Translations under genes and position numbers: made by a program
The notes under the pieces: generated by a model
The model's input: only the letters and a program-made list of their open reading frames with translations
Databases searched by the model: none
What the model was told of the DNA's origin: nothing
Assembly: GCA_003646525.1 (NCBI GenBank)
Contig: QMKU01000059.1
Location: 1-7,312, forward strand
From: Campylobacterota bacterium
GTDB taxonomy: Bacteria; Campylobacterota; Campylobacteria; Campylobacterales; Sulfurovaceae
Length of the DNA stretch: 7,312 nt
Reading direction: 5' to 3'
Part shown: one piece after another, positions 1 through 5,923 of the stretch
Numbering within the stretch: position 1 is the stretch's first letter
Layout: every line of letters begins with the position of its first letter

Positions 1-1662
1 AAACTCACCTGTTTTAGAGTTATAGATACCGATTCTACCAGTAGTCCACTCAGAGATCATTGTCCACTTACCGTGGTTAGCAGGCTCTGCGTGAAGTAGT
101 CTAGGCTGAACTGGATCTTTTACTGCAGCTCCAATTTTATCAGGCATAGGTAAAATTGTCTCTTTGCCAAATGCTTTTTCGTTAACTGCTACTTTTGCAT
201 GCTGTGTAGCATCCCAAGTTTGGAGAACTTTTTTAGTTTTAGCATCAATAAGTTGACCCTCTTTTTTACCAACTTTGATAATTCTATCTGTCTCAAGAGT
301 ATCTTTGTTGACTAGGTGAACTTCGTTGTAAAACTCTGGCTTGCCAAGTACATTATCTGCCCATAGGTATGGAGTATCATGTGCTGTACCAATAAATAGA
401 CCACCACCATTTGTTTTGACTTTTTTAACAACTTTCCAGTCTGAATCCCAGATAACAACAGAACCAATATTCATACTAACTGTAGCGTGAAGTTGTTTCT
501 TTTGTCCTTTTGAGAACCAAGATGAACCTTGACCTGGGTGTGGCTTAGATTTGTCACCTGTGTGAACTTTAGCTGCAAGTACTTTGTCTTTGAAGTCAAC
601 GATACCTACAACATCAGAACCTTGAGAAGCGATCATAAAGTAACGACCAAAGTCTTCACCCTCATCTTCATTCAAGAATGCGTCATGAAGGATTTTACCA
701 ATATTTGGAATATCTCCAACGATTGGGAAGCCCTCTTTAGAGTAATCAATAATATAAGTGTGTCCACCATCTTTAAGTGCCATTGCAAAGTATGGGCCAT
801 AAGGAGTATCAGCTAGTGATGCAACTCTTGAAGGTCCAATATTTCCGTCAGGGTCAATAACACGGCTAGTATCATATGCTTTGAGTGGCTCAAGTGTCAC
901 AGCATCACAAAGAACTGCACCACCTGGGTTATAGTTACCAGCGATTACATATTTACCATCTGGAGATACTGCAAGACCTCTAGACTCTTGTCCAACCTGT
1001 ACTGTTGCCAATGTCGGCTGTCCTGGAGCTCCGATATCAAACATAGAGAGTTTACCTGAACGAGAGATAGAGTAAGCATATCTAGGATTAGCTTTATTTG
1101 TCACAGTCACATGTACTGCAAAACCAGCTTTGTGACGAGAAAGTACTTCACCACTTGTTGAATCAATGAAGTCAACCAAAGATGCATCTCTCTCAGTTGC
1201 AAATGTAATATCTTTTACATTTTTAACTTCAGCACCTTTATAGTCAAGTTTACCATCTTTTGAAACTGGATACTTCTTAGCCAATGCTTCTCTATCAGCC
1301 AATTTAGTCCATGTTCCCTTAACTTCATCAAGATCCAAAGTCAACTCAACAGTATTCTTCCAATCCATCAACCAGTTGATCATACCAGCTGCATCATCTT
1401 TAGCGAATGTTGTGTTCCAAGCTGGCATTGCAGTATTATCAACACCATTCATGATTTTTTCAGCAAGTTGCTCTGCATTTTGTTTTTTGAGAGCTTTAGG
1501 TCTAAGGTCAGAACCAACACCACCTTGGTGTATAGGTCCGTGACATCCTTGACACTCTTTTTCAAATTTCTGAGCAAAGTCCATCTTTGATGTACCTGCT
1601 GTTGCTATAGTTGCTGCCACACATGTCGCAGCTGCAACACTTAATAACTTATTTAACTTCAT
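1..1662 (-). CDS. nirS: Cytochrome cd1 nitrite reductase NirS, 3' end outside window
   Basis: Periplasmic respiratory nitrite reductase that reduces nitrite to nitric oxide using heme c and heme d1. The frame is open from ATG 1662 to the window edge (554 codons, no stop). Residues 1-22 are a signal peptide. Heme c motif CQGCH is at 37-41, with Met79 (AMPAW) the likely axial ligand. A d1 beta-propeller follows from about residue 150. His184 (FAVH) matches the d1 iron ligand, and His326 (ILHD) and His375 (PHPGQG) match the two catalytic histidines of characterised NirS. Those histidines favour NirS over the paralogues NirF and NirN, although the c-domain stretch after CQGCH looks somewhat NirN-like. 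NirS precursors are near 570 residues, so only a few tens are probably missing. Start: AAGGAG at 1673-1668, 5 nt from ATG. It is the last visible gene of the nor-nir operon, with no promoter of its own seen. Only 2 of 30 Ile codons are ATA. Confidence 0.9.
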   Translation of the reverse strand, partial: MKLNKLLSVAAATCVAATIATAGTSKMDFAQKFEKECQGCHGPIHQGGVGSDLRPKALKKQNAEQLAEKIMNGVDNTAMPAWNTTFAKDDAAGMINWLMDWKNTVELTLDLDEVKGTWTKLADREALAKKYPVSKDGKLDYKGAEVKNVKDITFATERDASLVDFIDSTSGEVLSRHKAGFAVHVTVTNKANPRYAYSISRSGKLSMFDIGAPGQPTLATVQVGQESRGLAVSPDGKYVIAGNYNPGGAVLCDAVTLEPLKAYDTSRVIDPDGNIGPSRVASLADTPYGPYFAMALKDGGHTYIIDYSKEGFPIVGDIPNIGKILHDAFLNEDEGEDFGRYFMIASQGSDVVGIVDFKDKVLAAKVHTGDKSKPHPGQGSSWFSKGQKKQLHATVSMNIGSVVIWDSDWKVVKKVKTNGGGLFIGTAHDTPYLWADNVLGKPEFYNEVHLVNKDTLETDRIIKVGKKEGQLIDAKTKKVLQTWDATQHAKVAVNEKAFGKETILPMPDKIGAAVKDPVQPRLLHAEPANHGKWTMISEWTTGRIGIYNSKTGEF

Positions 1663-1667
1663 TCTTG

Positions 1668-1673
1668 CTCCTT
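1668..1673 (-). promoter_or_regulatory. Ribosome binding site of nirS
   Basis: AAGGAG lies 5 nt before ATG 1662 and directly follows the hairpin 1679-1705 in the transcript, separated by a short A-run. It supports the chosen start. Confidence 0.8.
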
Positions 1674-1678
1674 TTTTT

Positions 1679-1705
1679 AGATGAACTCTTTGGTGGAGTT
1701 CATCT
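1679..1705 (-). repeat. Perfect inverted repeat (hairpin) just upstream of nirS
   Basis: A 10-bp perfect stem (1679-1688 with 1696-1705; on plus AGATGAACTC and GAGTTCATCT) encloses a 7-nt loop. In the minus-strand transcript it is followed by an A-run and the nirS ribosome binding site rather than by a U-run, so it does not look like an intrinsic terminator. An intercistronic stem that shapes mRNA processing, stability or nirS translation is more plausible. That role is inference. Confidence 0.6.
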
Positions 1706-1750
1706 TTACAAAACTAGTCCAGTCACCCAGACAACAAAATCTATTGACTA

Positions 1751-1903
1751 TTAAGCCTCTTCTAACTTCTTTTTCTCTTGGAAGTAGATCCAGAACATCG
1801 GTAATACGATTATCGTATGTAAAAAGATTGTTAAAGTCAAAGGTCCCTGATTGAGCCAGCCGAAAAAGCTAGGCACAACATCTGTGAATGGTTCAAAAAA
1901 CAT
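1751..1903 (-). CDS. 50-residue single-helix membrane peptide between norB and nirS
   Basis: Small unrecognised protein of 50 residues, starting MFFEPFTDVV and ending KKKLEEA. It has one hydrophobic helix at about residues 21-41 and a charged tail (QEKKKLEEA), which suggests an inner-membrane protein with a cytoplasmic C-terminus. AGGAGG at 1915-1910, 6 nt before ATG 1903, is among the best ribosome binding sites in the window and argues for real translation. It sits 49 bp after norB and 88 bp before nirS on the same strand, flanked by an inverted repeat on each side. Its size and topology recall small accessory subunits of heme-copper oxidases (CcoQ-like), but no sequence motif links it to them. 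A NorBC accessory subunit or a factor linking NirS to the membrane are guesses. Confidence 0.75.
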   Translation of the reverse strand: MFFEPFTDVVPSFFGWLNQGPLTLTIFLHTIIVLPMFWIYFQEKKKLEEA

Positions 1904-1925
1904 TTGTATCCTCCTTTAGGTATTG

Positions 1926-1947
1926 AGATACGGGCAAACCCGTATCT
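1926..1947 (-). repeat. Perfect inverted repeat (hairpin) after norB
   Basis: A 9-bp perfect stem (1926-1934 with 1939-1947) closes a 4-nt loop, 5 bp after the norB stop and just before the ribosome binding site of the 50-residue gene. The stem is GC-rich near its loop (GGG/CCC). The minus-strand transcript continues CAATACC with no U-run, so full termination is unlikely. It may protect the norCB mRNA 3' end or cause partial read-through. Confidence 0.6.
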
Positions 1948-1952
1948 GATAT

Positions 1953-3404
1953 TTATGCTTTAGCTTCTTGCGCCTGCTTGGCCTGCTTACCAATAGTAAG
2001 CAGATCCCAGACAAGATAGATAAATCCTACAAAGGTTACAATACCCATGATGAATCTCCATAGCTGACCTTGAATATACCAAGGGAGTTCTTGTGCTACA
2101 AAGAATGCATTCCAAGTTGCTCCAAGTTCAGCTCTCTCAACAAGTACTTGCTCGTATCCTGAGATCAATAGAGCGACACCCATTCCAAGTACACCGAAAG
2201 TGGTTAGGAAAATTCCCATCTTGGACTTGAATGTCATTTTCATATGCTTAATTCCATATGTTCCCTGGAGACCCATATACATCATCCCGATTAGGATTGT
2301 TGCATAAGCACCATAGAATGACAAGTGACCATGTGAAGCAGTAAACTGCGTACCATGTGTATATATATTAACCTGTGGCAAAGTGTGGAAGAATCCCCAA
2401 ACACCTGCACCTAGGAAGTTACCAAAAGCATTAGTCACGATCCAAGCCATAGCTGGACCATTATTCAATGCATGACCGCTTCCATCGCCTTCTGCTTCTG
2501 CAAGACCTTGCTCTTTACCCCAGTCATAGAGGACATGAACAAACATCGCAACCAATGGAACTGGCTCCAGTGCTGAGAATAGTGCACCAATCTCCCACCA
2601 GTACTCAGGAGTACCGATCCAGAAGTAGTGGTGACCCATACCAAGGACACCTGAACCAAAGAGCATCAATACTTCGATCCATAGCCACATCTCAACAATT
2701 TCACGCTTGGCACCGATGATTTTGATCAATGCATACGCAGCCAATGTACCTACGAATACTTCCCAAGTAGCTTCAACCCAAAGGTGTATTACCCACCACC
2801 ACCAGAATTGATCCATAGAGATATTATCTGTAAAGAACATGCCTGTCAGATAGAGACCAGCAAGTGCCATCAAGTTGGCAACCATAACCATCATGATGCC
2901 AGTCTGCTTCCCCTTCATGAAAGTAGCAAAAACATTCCAGTAGAAAATCAGGACAACAACAACAATACCGATATCAGCCCATCGTGGTGCTTCAATATAT
3001 TCTCGCCCCTCATTAATGAACCAAATAGTTGCTTCTGTACCTGCTCCAATCTGAACAAAGATATAGACTAAAACAACGATAGTAACCGCTACAGTCAATA
3101 CCCAAAAGGCTATCTTGCCGATTTTTACACCGACAGCTTCAATGCCTGTTTCATCTGGTATCATATAATAGACTGATCCGATCATAGCAAAAAGCATCCA
3201 AACTACTAGAGCATTGATATGCACCATTCTGGCAACTGAAAAGTCAAAGATTTCAAACAAGAATCCTGGAACAAGAAACTGGAATGCTGCGATCAGCCCC
3301 ATAAGAAGCTGTGCACCAAAGAGTATAATAGCAACTCTAAAATACATCATTCCTAGTTTTTGAGATTCATACTTTAATTCATGTGTTTTAATACTAGCGA
3401 GCAT
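1953..3404 (-). CDS. norB: Cytochrome c-dependent nitric oxide reductase, catalytic subunit NorB
   Basis: Integral membrane subunit (483 residues; family about 465) that couples two NO molecules to N2O at a heme b3/non-heme iron centre, with electrons from NorC. All expected ligands are visible: His62 (MVHIN) and His360 for low-spin heme b; His358 for heme b3 (ASHGH); His207, His258 and His259 (VIHLW, GMGHHY) for FeB; plus Glu211 and Glu280 (ALEPVP), conserved in cNORs. There are about twelve hydrophobic segments and no N-terminal quinol-oxidising extension, so it is cNOR rather than qNOR. An upstream in-frame ATG at 3470 exists, but AGGAGG at 3415-3410 lies 5 nt before ATG 3404, which gives the usual family N-terminus and fixes the start. 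The gene overlaps norC by 11 bp, indicating translational coupling. Confidence 0.96.
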   Translation of the reverse strand: MLASIKTHELKYESQKLGMMYFRVAIILFGAQLLMGLIAAFQFLVPGFLFEIFDFSVARMVHINALVVWMLFAMIGSVYYMIPDETGIEAVGVKIGKIAFWVLTVAVTIVVLVYIFVQIGAGTEATIWFINEGREYIEAPRWADIGIVVVVLIFYWNVFATFMKGKQTGIMMVMVANLMALAGLYLTGMFFTDNISMDQFWWWWVIHLWVEATWEVFVGTLAAYALIKIIGAKREIVEMWLWIEVLMLFGSGVLGMGHHYFWIGTPEYWWEIGALFSALEPVPLVAMFVHVLYDWGKEQGLAEAEGDGSGHALNNGPAMAWIVTNAFGNFLGAGVWGFFHTLPQVNIYTHGTQFTASHGHLSFYGAYATILIGMMYMGLQGTYGIKHMKMTFKSKMGIFLTTFGVLGMGVALLISGYEQVLVERAELGATWNAFFVAQELPWYIQGQLWRFIMGIVTFVGFIYLVWDLLTIGKQAKQAQEAKA

Positions 3405-4053
3405 TGGTTCCTCCTTGCTTGAATTGTTCAACTGTTTTGGAGAAGTTTCTAGGGAAACCATTTGTATCAATACTACTCATATGCTTCAAGAATGCTACCA
3501 ATCCTTTTGCCTCTTCAGGTGTGATTGCAAGATTTGGCATTCTTCGTGTGTGAATAGCATTTTCTGCAGGATGTTGCAAGAAATGGGCGATACCCTCTTC
3601 TTTAGTCTTCTGTCCGAAATAGCCCATCGCTTCCCAAGTAGGATCCAACCAAGCTTTAGTTAAATCTGGAGCATAATAAGCACCATTTCCAAGTAGTGTG
3701 TGACAGTTCATACAGTTTTTTGCCTGAGAAGTGAGTTTTCCAAGATGCAACAATGCTGCAGCATCCTCTACGCTCCACTCTTTCCCAAAAAACGGCTCTT
3801 TGTCACCGATTATCGGCACCTCTGATCCTCTTTTTTTGCTAAACTTGTAGTCAATGTTGTAATTGATTACTGTTGGTCCCGGAACCCTTTTAGTTACCCC
3901 GCTTTTCAGATCTTCATCTGTACCCATACTGATCTGTCCTAATGTATCAAATGATAACCAGATTAGCAGCACTACTGCAAAGCCTGTGACCCAAGCAGCC
4001 GATCGTCGCCAGAATGGTATACTAGTCCAAACTGAAACATTTTTCTTCGCCAT
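3394..4053 (-). CDS. norC: Nitric oxide reductase cytochrome c subunit NorC
   Basis: Membrane-anchored c-type cytochrome (219 residues) that passes electrons from periplasmic donors to NorB. An uncleaved N-terminal anchor lies at about residues 20-37. The heme motif CMNCH is at 114-118, followed by the family signature LLGNGAYYAPDL. Met172 (RRMPN) is the probable sixth ligand, and SIDTNGFP near residue 194 matches the NorC C-terminus. Characterised NorC proteins are about 150 residues. The extra length here is mainly a periplasmic stretch of some 60-70 residues (about 43-108) between anchor and heme domain, rich in charged residues and of unknown role. An AGGAGG ribosome binding site (4063-4058) precedes ATG 4053 by 4 nt. 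It lies 11 bp after the preceding gene and overlaps norB by 11 bp. Confidence 0.95.
   Translation of the reverse strand: MAKKNVSVWTSIPFWRRSAAWVTGFAVVLLIWLSFDTLGQISMGTDEDLKSGVTKRVPGPTVINYNIDYKFSKKRGSEVPIIGDKEPFFGKEWSVEDAAALLHLGKLTSQAKNCMNCHTLLGNGAYYAPDLTKAWLDPTWEAMGYFGQKTKEEGIAHFLQHPAENAIHTRRMPNLAITPEEAKGLVAFLKHMSSIDTNGFPRNFSKTVEQFKQGGTNAR
3410..3415 (-). promoter_or_regulatory. Ribosome binding site of norB, inside norC
   Basis: AGGAGG lies 5 nt before ATG 3404, within the last codons of norC. It decides the norB start against the in-frame ATG at 3470 and suggests coupled translation of the two subunits. Confidence 0.85.
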
Positions 4054-4064
4054 GTCTCCTCCTT

Positions 4065-4418
4065 TTATTTTTGTTGCTCTATTGATTTATCTGTTATAGG
4101 GTTATATCGCTTATCCGCCTCGGTGATCAAATAGAAATAGAGGTGAGGAATAAAGAGATATGCCACCATTGTAACCATCAATACTTTGGAAGTAAATTCG
4201 TTACTCTGGATCATAACAGACACATCATACAAGCAGTAAGTTTGCAATGCCCAAAATAGATATCCTATAGGAATCCACTTTTTAGAAAAATATCCCATTT
4301 TTGAGAGCGTAATCAGTGCCGCATACCCTACTCCGAAAATAAGAACGAATGACGATTCGAGAAAAATAGGTAGGAATAAATCCAACGCGATCTCTGGTCG
4401 TATGGCAACAGTTTCCAT
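4065..4418 (-). CDS. Three-helix membrane protein, first gene of the nor-nir operon
   Basis: Unrecognised 117-residue protein with three hydrophobic segments at about 13-37, 48-70 and 78-99 and a short charged tail (ADKRYNPITDKSIEQQK). No heme motif is present. His92 and several aromatic residues lie in or beside helix 3. AAGGAG at 4430-4425, 6 nt before ATG 4418, sets the start. The longer frame to ATG 4502 is rejected because it would begin inside the regulator box and run through the promoter. The gene lies 11 bp ahead of norC on the same strand and is first behind the predicted promoter, so a role in NO reductase assembly or function is plausible. It does not visibly match NorD, NorE, NorF or NorQ. 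Function is unknown. Confidence 0.85.
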   Translation of the reverse strand: METVAIRPEIALDLFLPIFLESSFVLIFGVGYAALITLSKMGYFSKKWIPIGYLFWALQTYCLYDVSVMIQSNEFTSKVLMVTMVAYLFIPHLYFYLITEADKRYNPITDKSIEQQK

Positions 4419-4460
4419 GTGTGTCTCCTTTTGAATACCTGCTTTATACAAGCATCCTGA

Positions 4461-4466
4461 ATTATG
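4461..4466 (-). promoter_or_regulatory. Predicted -10 of the nor-nir operon
   Basis: CATAAT on the minus strand predicts transcription from about 4454, leaving a leader of about 35 nt before ATG 4418. No -35 hexamer is present at 17-bp spacing (ATTTCT there), which fits an activator-dependent promoter. Confidence 0.6.
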
Positions 4467-4488
4467 ACAGTTTCCACCTTGAAAGAAA

Positions 4489-4502
4489 TTGATATATGTC
4501 AA
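4489..4502 (-). promoter_or_regulatory. FNR/CRP-family operator upstream of the nor-nir operon
   Basis: On the minus strand the site reads TTGAC-ATAT-ATCAA, one mismatch from the FNR/DNR/NnrR consensus palindrome TTGAT-N4-ATCAA. Its centre (4495.5) is 41.5 bp upstream of the start predicted from the -10 at 4466-4461, the geometry of a class II activator site. The regulator gene is not in this window. NO-sensing CRP/FNR-family proteins such as DNR, NnrR or NssR are the obvious candidates, with the choice among them unresolved. Confidence 0.75.
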
Positions 4503-4584
4503 GGAAGTGGAAAATAATAGAAATAAAAATGAGGTTGTGTACTTTATGTAACTTTAAGGTGGCAAACGCCTAGATGATCGTTAA

Positions 4585-4950
4585 TTATTTGACGATACAT
4601 CTTGCAGAGTGGAAAGATCTATTATAGTTTGGAGAGATAAAATTATCCCCATCCATAGACCACTCAAGTGACTTTTTGATAATGACAGATTGAGCCGCTC
4701 TTCTCTGCATACGGCTTTCGCAGACAACCGCTTGATCTGTCTCAAAAGCACTTTTAACTTTTGCCATACGATTCGCTGTACTACTATAGTGCCACCCTAC
4801 TAGGATAGCCACAACAACTAATATCCCAGCTATACCTTTTATGAACGATCCTCTAGGCATAAACGGTCTTGTTGTCACAAAAACTATAACCAAAACGAAA
4901 AAAAGTGCAATCACCAGATTGCCACCCTCTAAAATAAAAAACTTTTGCAT
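4585..4950 (-). CDS. Two-helix membrane protein of unknown function
   Basis: Unrecognised 121-residue protein. Hydrophobic segments at about 11-27 and 37-53 are joined by a short basic loop (TTRPFMPRGSFIK), followed by a polar domain of about 68 residues. By the positive-inside rule that domain is probably periplasmic. It contains Cys77 and Cys118, which could form a disulfide, and a basic stretch (ESRMQRRAAQ). ATG 4950 has no good ribosome binding site, only a distant GAG. With the predicted start at 4981 the leader is about 31 nt. The gene ends 166 bp before the nor operon's first ATG, on the same strand, but the operon has its own promoter in that gap. Its own promoter shares a regulator box with the divergent pair 5086-5679. 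Confidence 0.75.
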   Translation of the reverse strand: MQKFFILEGGNLVIALFFVLVIVFVTTRPFMPRGSFIKGIAGILVVVAILVGWHYSSTANRMAKVKSAFETDQAVVCESRMQRRAAQSVIIKKSLEWSMDGDNFISPNYNRSFHSARCIVK

Positions 4951-4987
4951 AATACTATTTACTCAACTTTCTCACTAATTTTTTTGG

Positions 4988-4993
4988 ATAGTA
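4988..4993 (-). promoter_or_regulatory. Predicted -10 for the gene at 4585-4950
   Basis: TACTAT on the minus strand keeps the key first, second and last bases of TATAAT. It predicts a start near 4981, exactly 41.5 bp from the centre of the shared box at 5016-5029. No -35 hexamer is present. Confidence 0.5.
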
Positions 4994-5015
4994 CCATATT
5001 TTTTATTAAGCAAAA

Positions 5016-5029
5016 TTGATACTTATCAA
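5016..5029. promoter_or_regulatory. Perfect FNR/CRP-family palindrome shared by divergent promoters
   Basis: TTGAT-ACTT-ATCAA has two perfect half-sites of the FNR-type consensus and sits mid-way in the 135-bp spacer between divergent genes. From its centre (5022.5), -10-like hexamers lie at class II distance on both sides: TACTAT on minus (4993-4988) and TATACT on plus (5052-5057). One bound dimer could therefore activate both directions. The half-sites match the nor-nir operator, which suggests one regulator serves all three promoters. Confidence 0.8.
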
Positions 5030-5051
5030 GTAGATTTGAGCCTAATCTCCC

Positions 5052-5057
5052 TATACT
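5052..5057 (+). promoter_or_regulatory. Predicted -10 for the pair 5086-5679
   Basis: TATACT, one mismatch from TATAAT, predicts a start near 5064, 41.5 bp from the centre of the shared box and about 22 nt before ATG 5086. No -35 hexamer is visible at 17-bp spacing. Confidence 0.6.
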
Positions 5058-5085
5058 AGTACAAAAAATAAGGCTTCAGCATATA

Positions 5086-5481
5086 ATGAAAAATTTTCTA
5101 ACCAACATGCGTAAATATCTCATCTGGGCGTTAGCTATTGGTTTTCTAGCAATAGGTCTCACTGCACTCATCAGGAGTCAACCTGAAACAAAAAATGCAC
5201 GCGTCTACCGGGAGATCATAAAATACAGTCCCTACTATATAGACAAGCGTGTCGGTGGTCTAAACATCAAGAGTAGAGAGGATGAAGAGTTCAAAGAAAA
5301 ACCTGACAATATCCAACTCTTTCATCGCCTCGATGAATTGGAAAAGAGTTGGGGAAAAACTCACCTCAAACTGAAAAACTCTCAACTGCTCATTCTTGAC
5401 AATAATGGTTCGACGCTAACAACCTTTCCGTTAGAAAATCAGGATGAGATAGACTTTGTTCACCGTTTTTATGGAGTTTAA
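5086..5481 (+). CDS. Membrane-anchored protein of unknown function
   Basis: Unrecognised 131-residue protein with one N-terminal hydrophobic helix at about 11-29 preceded by basic residues, so an uncleaved anchor or signal peptide with the remainder probably periplasmic. The soluble part is charged and carries YSPYYIDKRVGGLNI around 46-60, a short helical EKSWGKTHLKLK region, and LLILDNNGSTLTTF near 101-114, which looks like a beta-hairpin. No catalytic or cofactor motif is evident. ATG 5086 has only a weak AAGG 12 nt upstream. ATG at residue 8 is an alternative but would shorten the basic segment. It lies 3 bp ahead of the next gene, behind a promoter sharing a regulator box with the divergent gene 4585-4950, so a link to anaerobic or NO metabolism is inferred. 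Confidence 0.8.
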   Translation: MKNFLTNMRKYLIWALAIGFLAIGLTALIRSQPETKNARVYREIIKYSPYYIDKRVGGLNIKSREDEEFKEKPDNIQLFHRLDELEKSWGKTHLKLKNSQLLILDNNGSTLTTFPLENQDEIDFVHRFYGV

Positions 5482-5484
5482 CCG

Positions 5485-5679
5485 ATGCTAAATCTTGACA
5501 TTGTTTTGACACTAGTTTTCAGTATCGTCATGCTGATCTTTATGATTTTCCCTGCAATGAAGATCACTGAATGGATCGAGAGCAAGATAGAGATTCCAGA
5601 AAAATGGCACAATTATTTGATGTTTGTAATCACTCTACTACTTGCACTTGCCATAGGACTATTTTTGCGTTTTGCATAA
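5485..5679 (+). CDS. Small two-helix membrane protein of unknown function
   Basis: Unrecognised 64-residue protein, mostly membrane: helices at about 5-25 and 44-62, joined by an amphipathic loop (TEWIESKIEIPEKWHN). No known motif is seen. GGAG at 5473-5476 inside the end of the preceding gene lies 8 nt before ATG 5485. The 3-bp gap to the preceding stop makes co-transcription and possibly coupled translation likely, so the two products may form a membrane complex. It is the last plus-strand gene, facing the zinc-ribbon/Hsp70 unit. Confidence 0.8.
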   Translation: MLNLDIVLTLVFSIVMLIFMIFPAMKITEWIESKIEIPEKWHNYLMFVITLLLALAIGLFLRFA

Positions 5680-5748
5680 ATTCTGCTAGTACTTAGGATA
5701 TAATTTGAAGGACTAGTTATAGCTAATTTGAAAATTATATTTGGCTAT
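5680..5748. other. Convergent intergenic spacer with AT-rich repeats
   Basis: This 69-bp gap between convergent genes holds a 9-bp inverted repeat (ATATAATTT at 5698-5706 and AAATTATAT at 5732-5740, 25 bp apart) and a direct repeat TAATTTGAA at 5701-5709 and 5724-5732. No GC-rich stem with a T-run is present. It might act as a weak bidirectional terminator, but in AT-rich DNA such repeats can be chance. Confidence 0.3.
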
Positions 5749-5922
5749 TTATTTCCTTGGTGTAGCCTTACGAGTAGCGATGGTCTTTAAAACTTTGAAA
5801 AATCCTCTTTTTTTTATCTCATATATGGGTGTCAAATCACTCTTGCATCTACGGCAAGTGAGGCTTGTAGGTGTTAGGGTATTGCCTGCCCTACATACAG
5901 GGCATTTGTAGCTAAACTCCAC
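5749..5922 (-). CDS. 57-residue zinc-ribbon protein downstream of the Hsp70 gene
   Basis: Small protein starting (GTG)EFSYKCPVC. Two CxxC knuckles, CPVC at 7-10 and CRRC at 23-26, form a four-cysteine zinc ribbon. A basic tail (about 38-57, ending ATRKATPRK) follows. No ATG is available in frame, since an in-frame stop lies at 5955-5953. GTG 5922, one base after the Hsp70 stop, has GGAAG (5936-5932) 9 nt upstream, inside the Hsp70 gene. Such tight spacing implies translational coupling and a joint role with the chaperone, for example as a substrate-recognition or docking factor. That role is inference. A run of eight A near codon 36 is a possible frameshift or sequencing-error spot. Function is not recognised beyond the metal-binding fold. 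Confidence 0.7.
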   Translation of the reverse strand: MEFSYKCPVCRAGNTLTPTSLTCRRCKSDLTPIYEIKKRGFFKVLKTIATRKATPRK

Positions 5923-5923
5923 T

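Noticed and set aside
529..816. Plus-strand open frame of 95 residues
   Set aside because: It lies antisense within nirS, whose frame is continuous with heme c and d1 motifs, and it has no family resemblance.
1..1662. Reading this gene as NirN or NirF
   Set aside because: The heme c domain excludes typical NirF, and the conserved catalytic histidines 326 and 375 together with linkage to norCB favour NirS. The c-domain has some NirN-like features, so a full-length phylogeny would settle it.
1679..1705. Hairpin as an intrinsic terminator before nirS
   Set aside because: The transcript continues with an A-run and the nirS ribosome binding site, with no U-run.
2465..3071. Several short open frames on both strands inside norB
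   Set aside because: They are shadows of norB, whose reading frame retains every metal ligand.
3405..3470. Longer norB start at ATG 3470
   Set aside because: It would add 22 polar residues and overlap norC by 77 bp, while AGGAGG at ideal spacing precedes ATG 3404.
4419..4502. Longer start (ATG 4502) for the three-helix protein
   Set aside because: It would start inside the regulator box and translate through the -10; ATG 4418 has a strong AAGGAG at 6 nt.
4561..4570. GGCAAACGCC as a terminator stem after the gene 4585-4950
   Set aside because: Only three base pairs form and no U-run follows.
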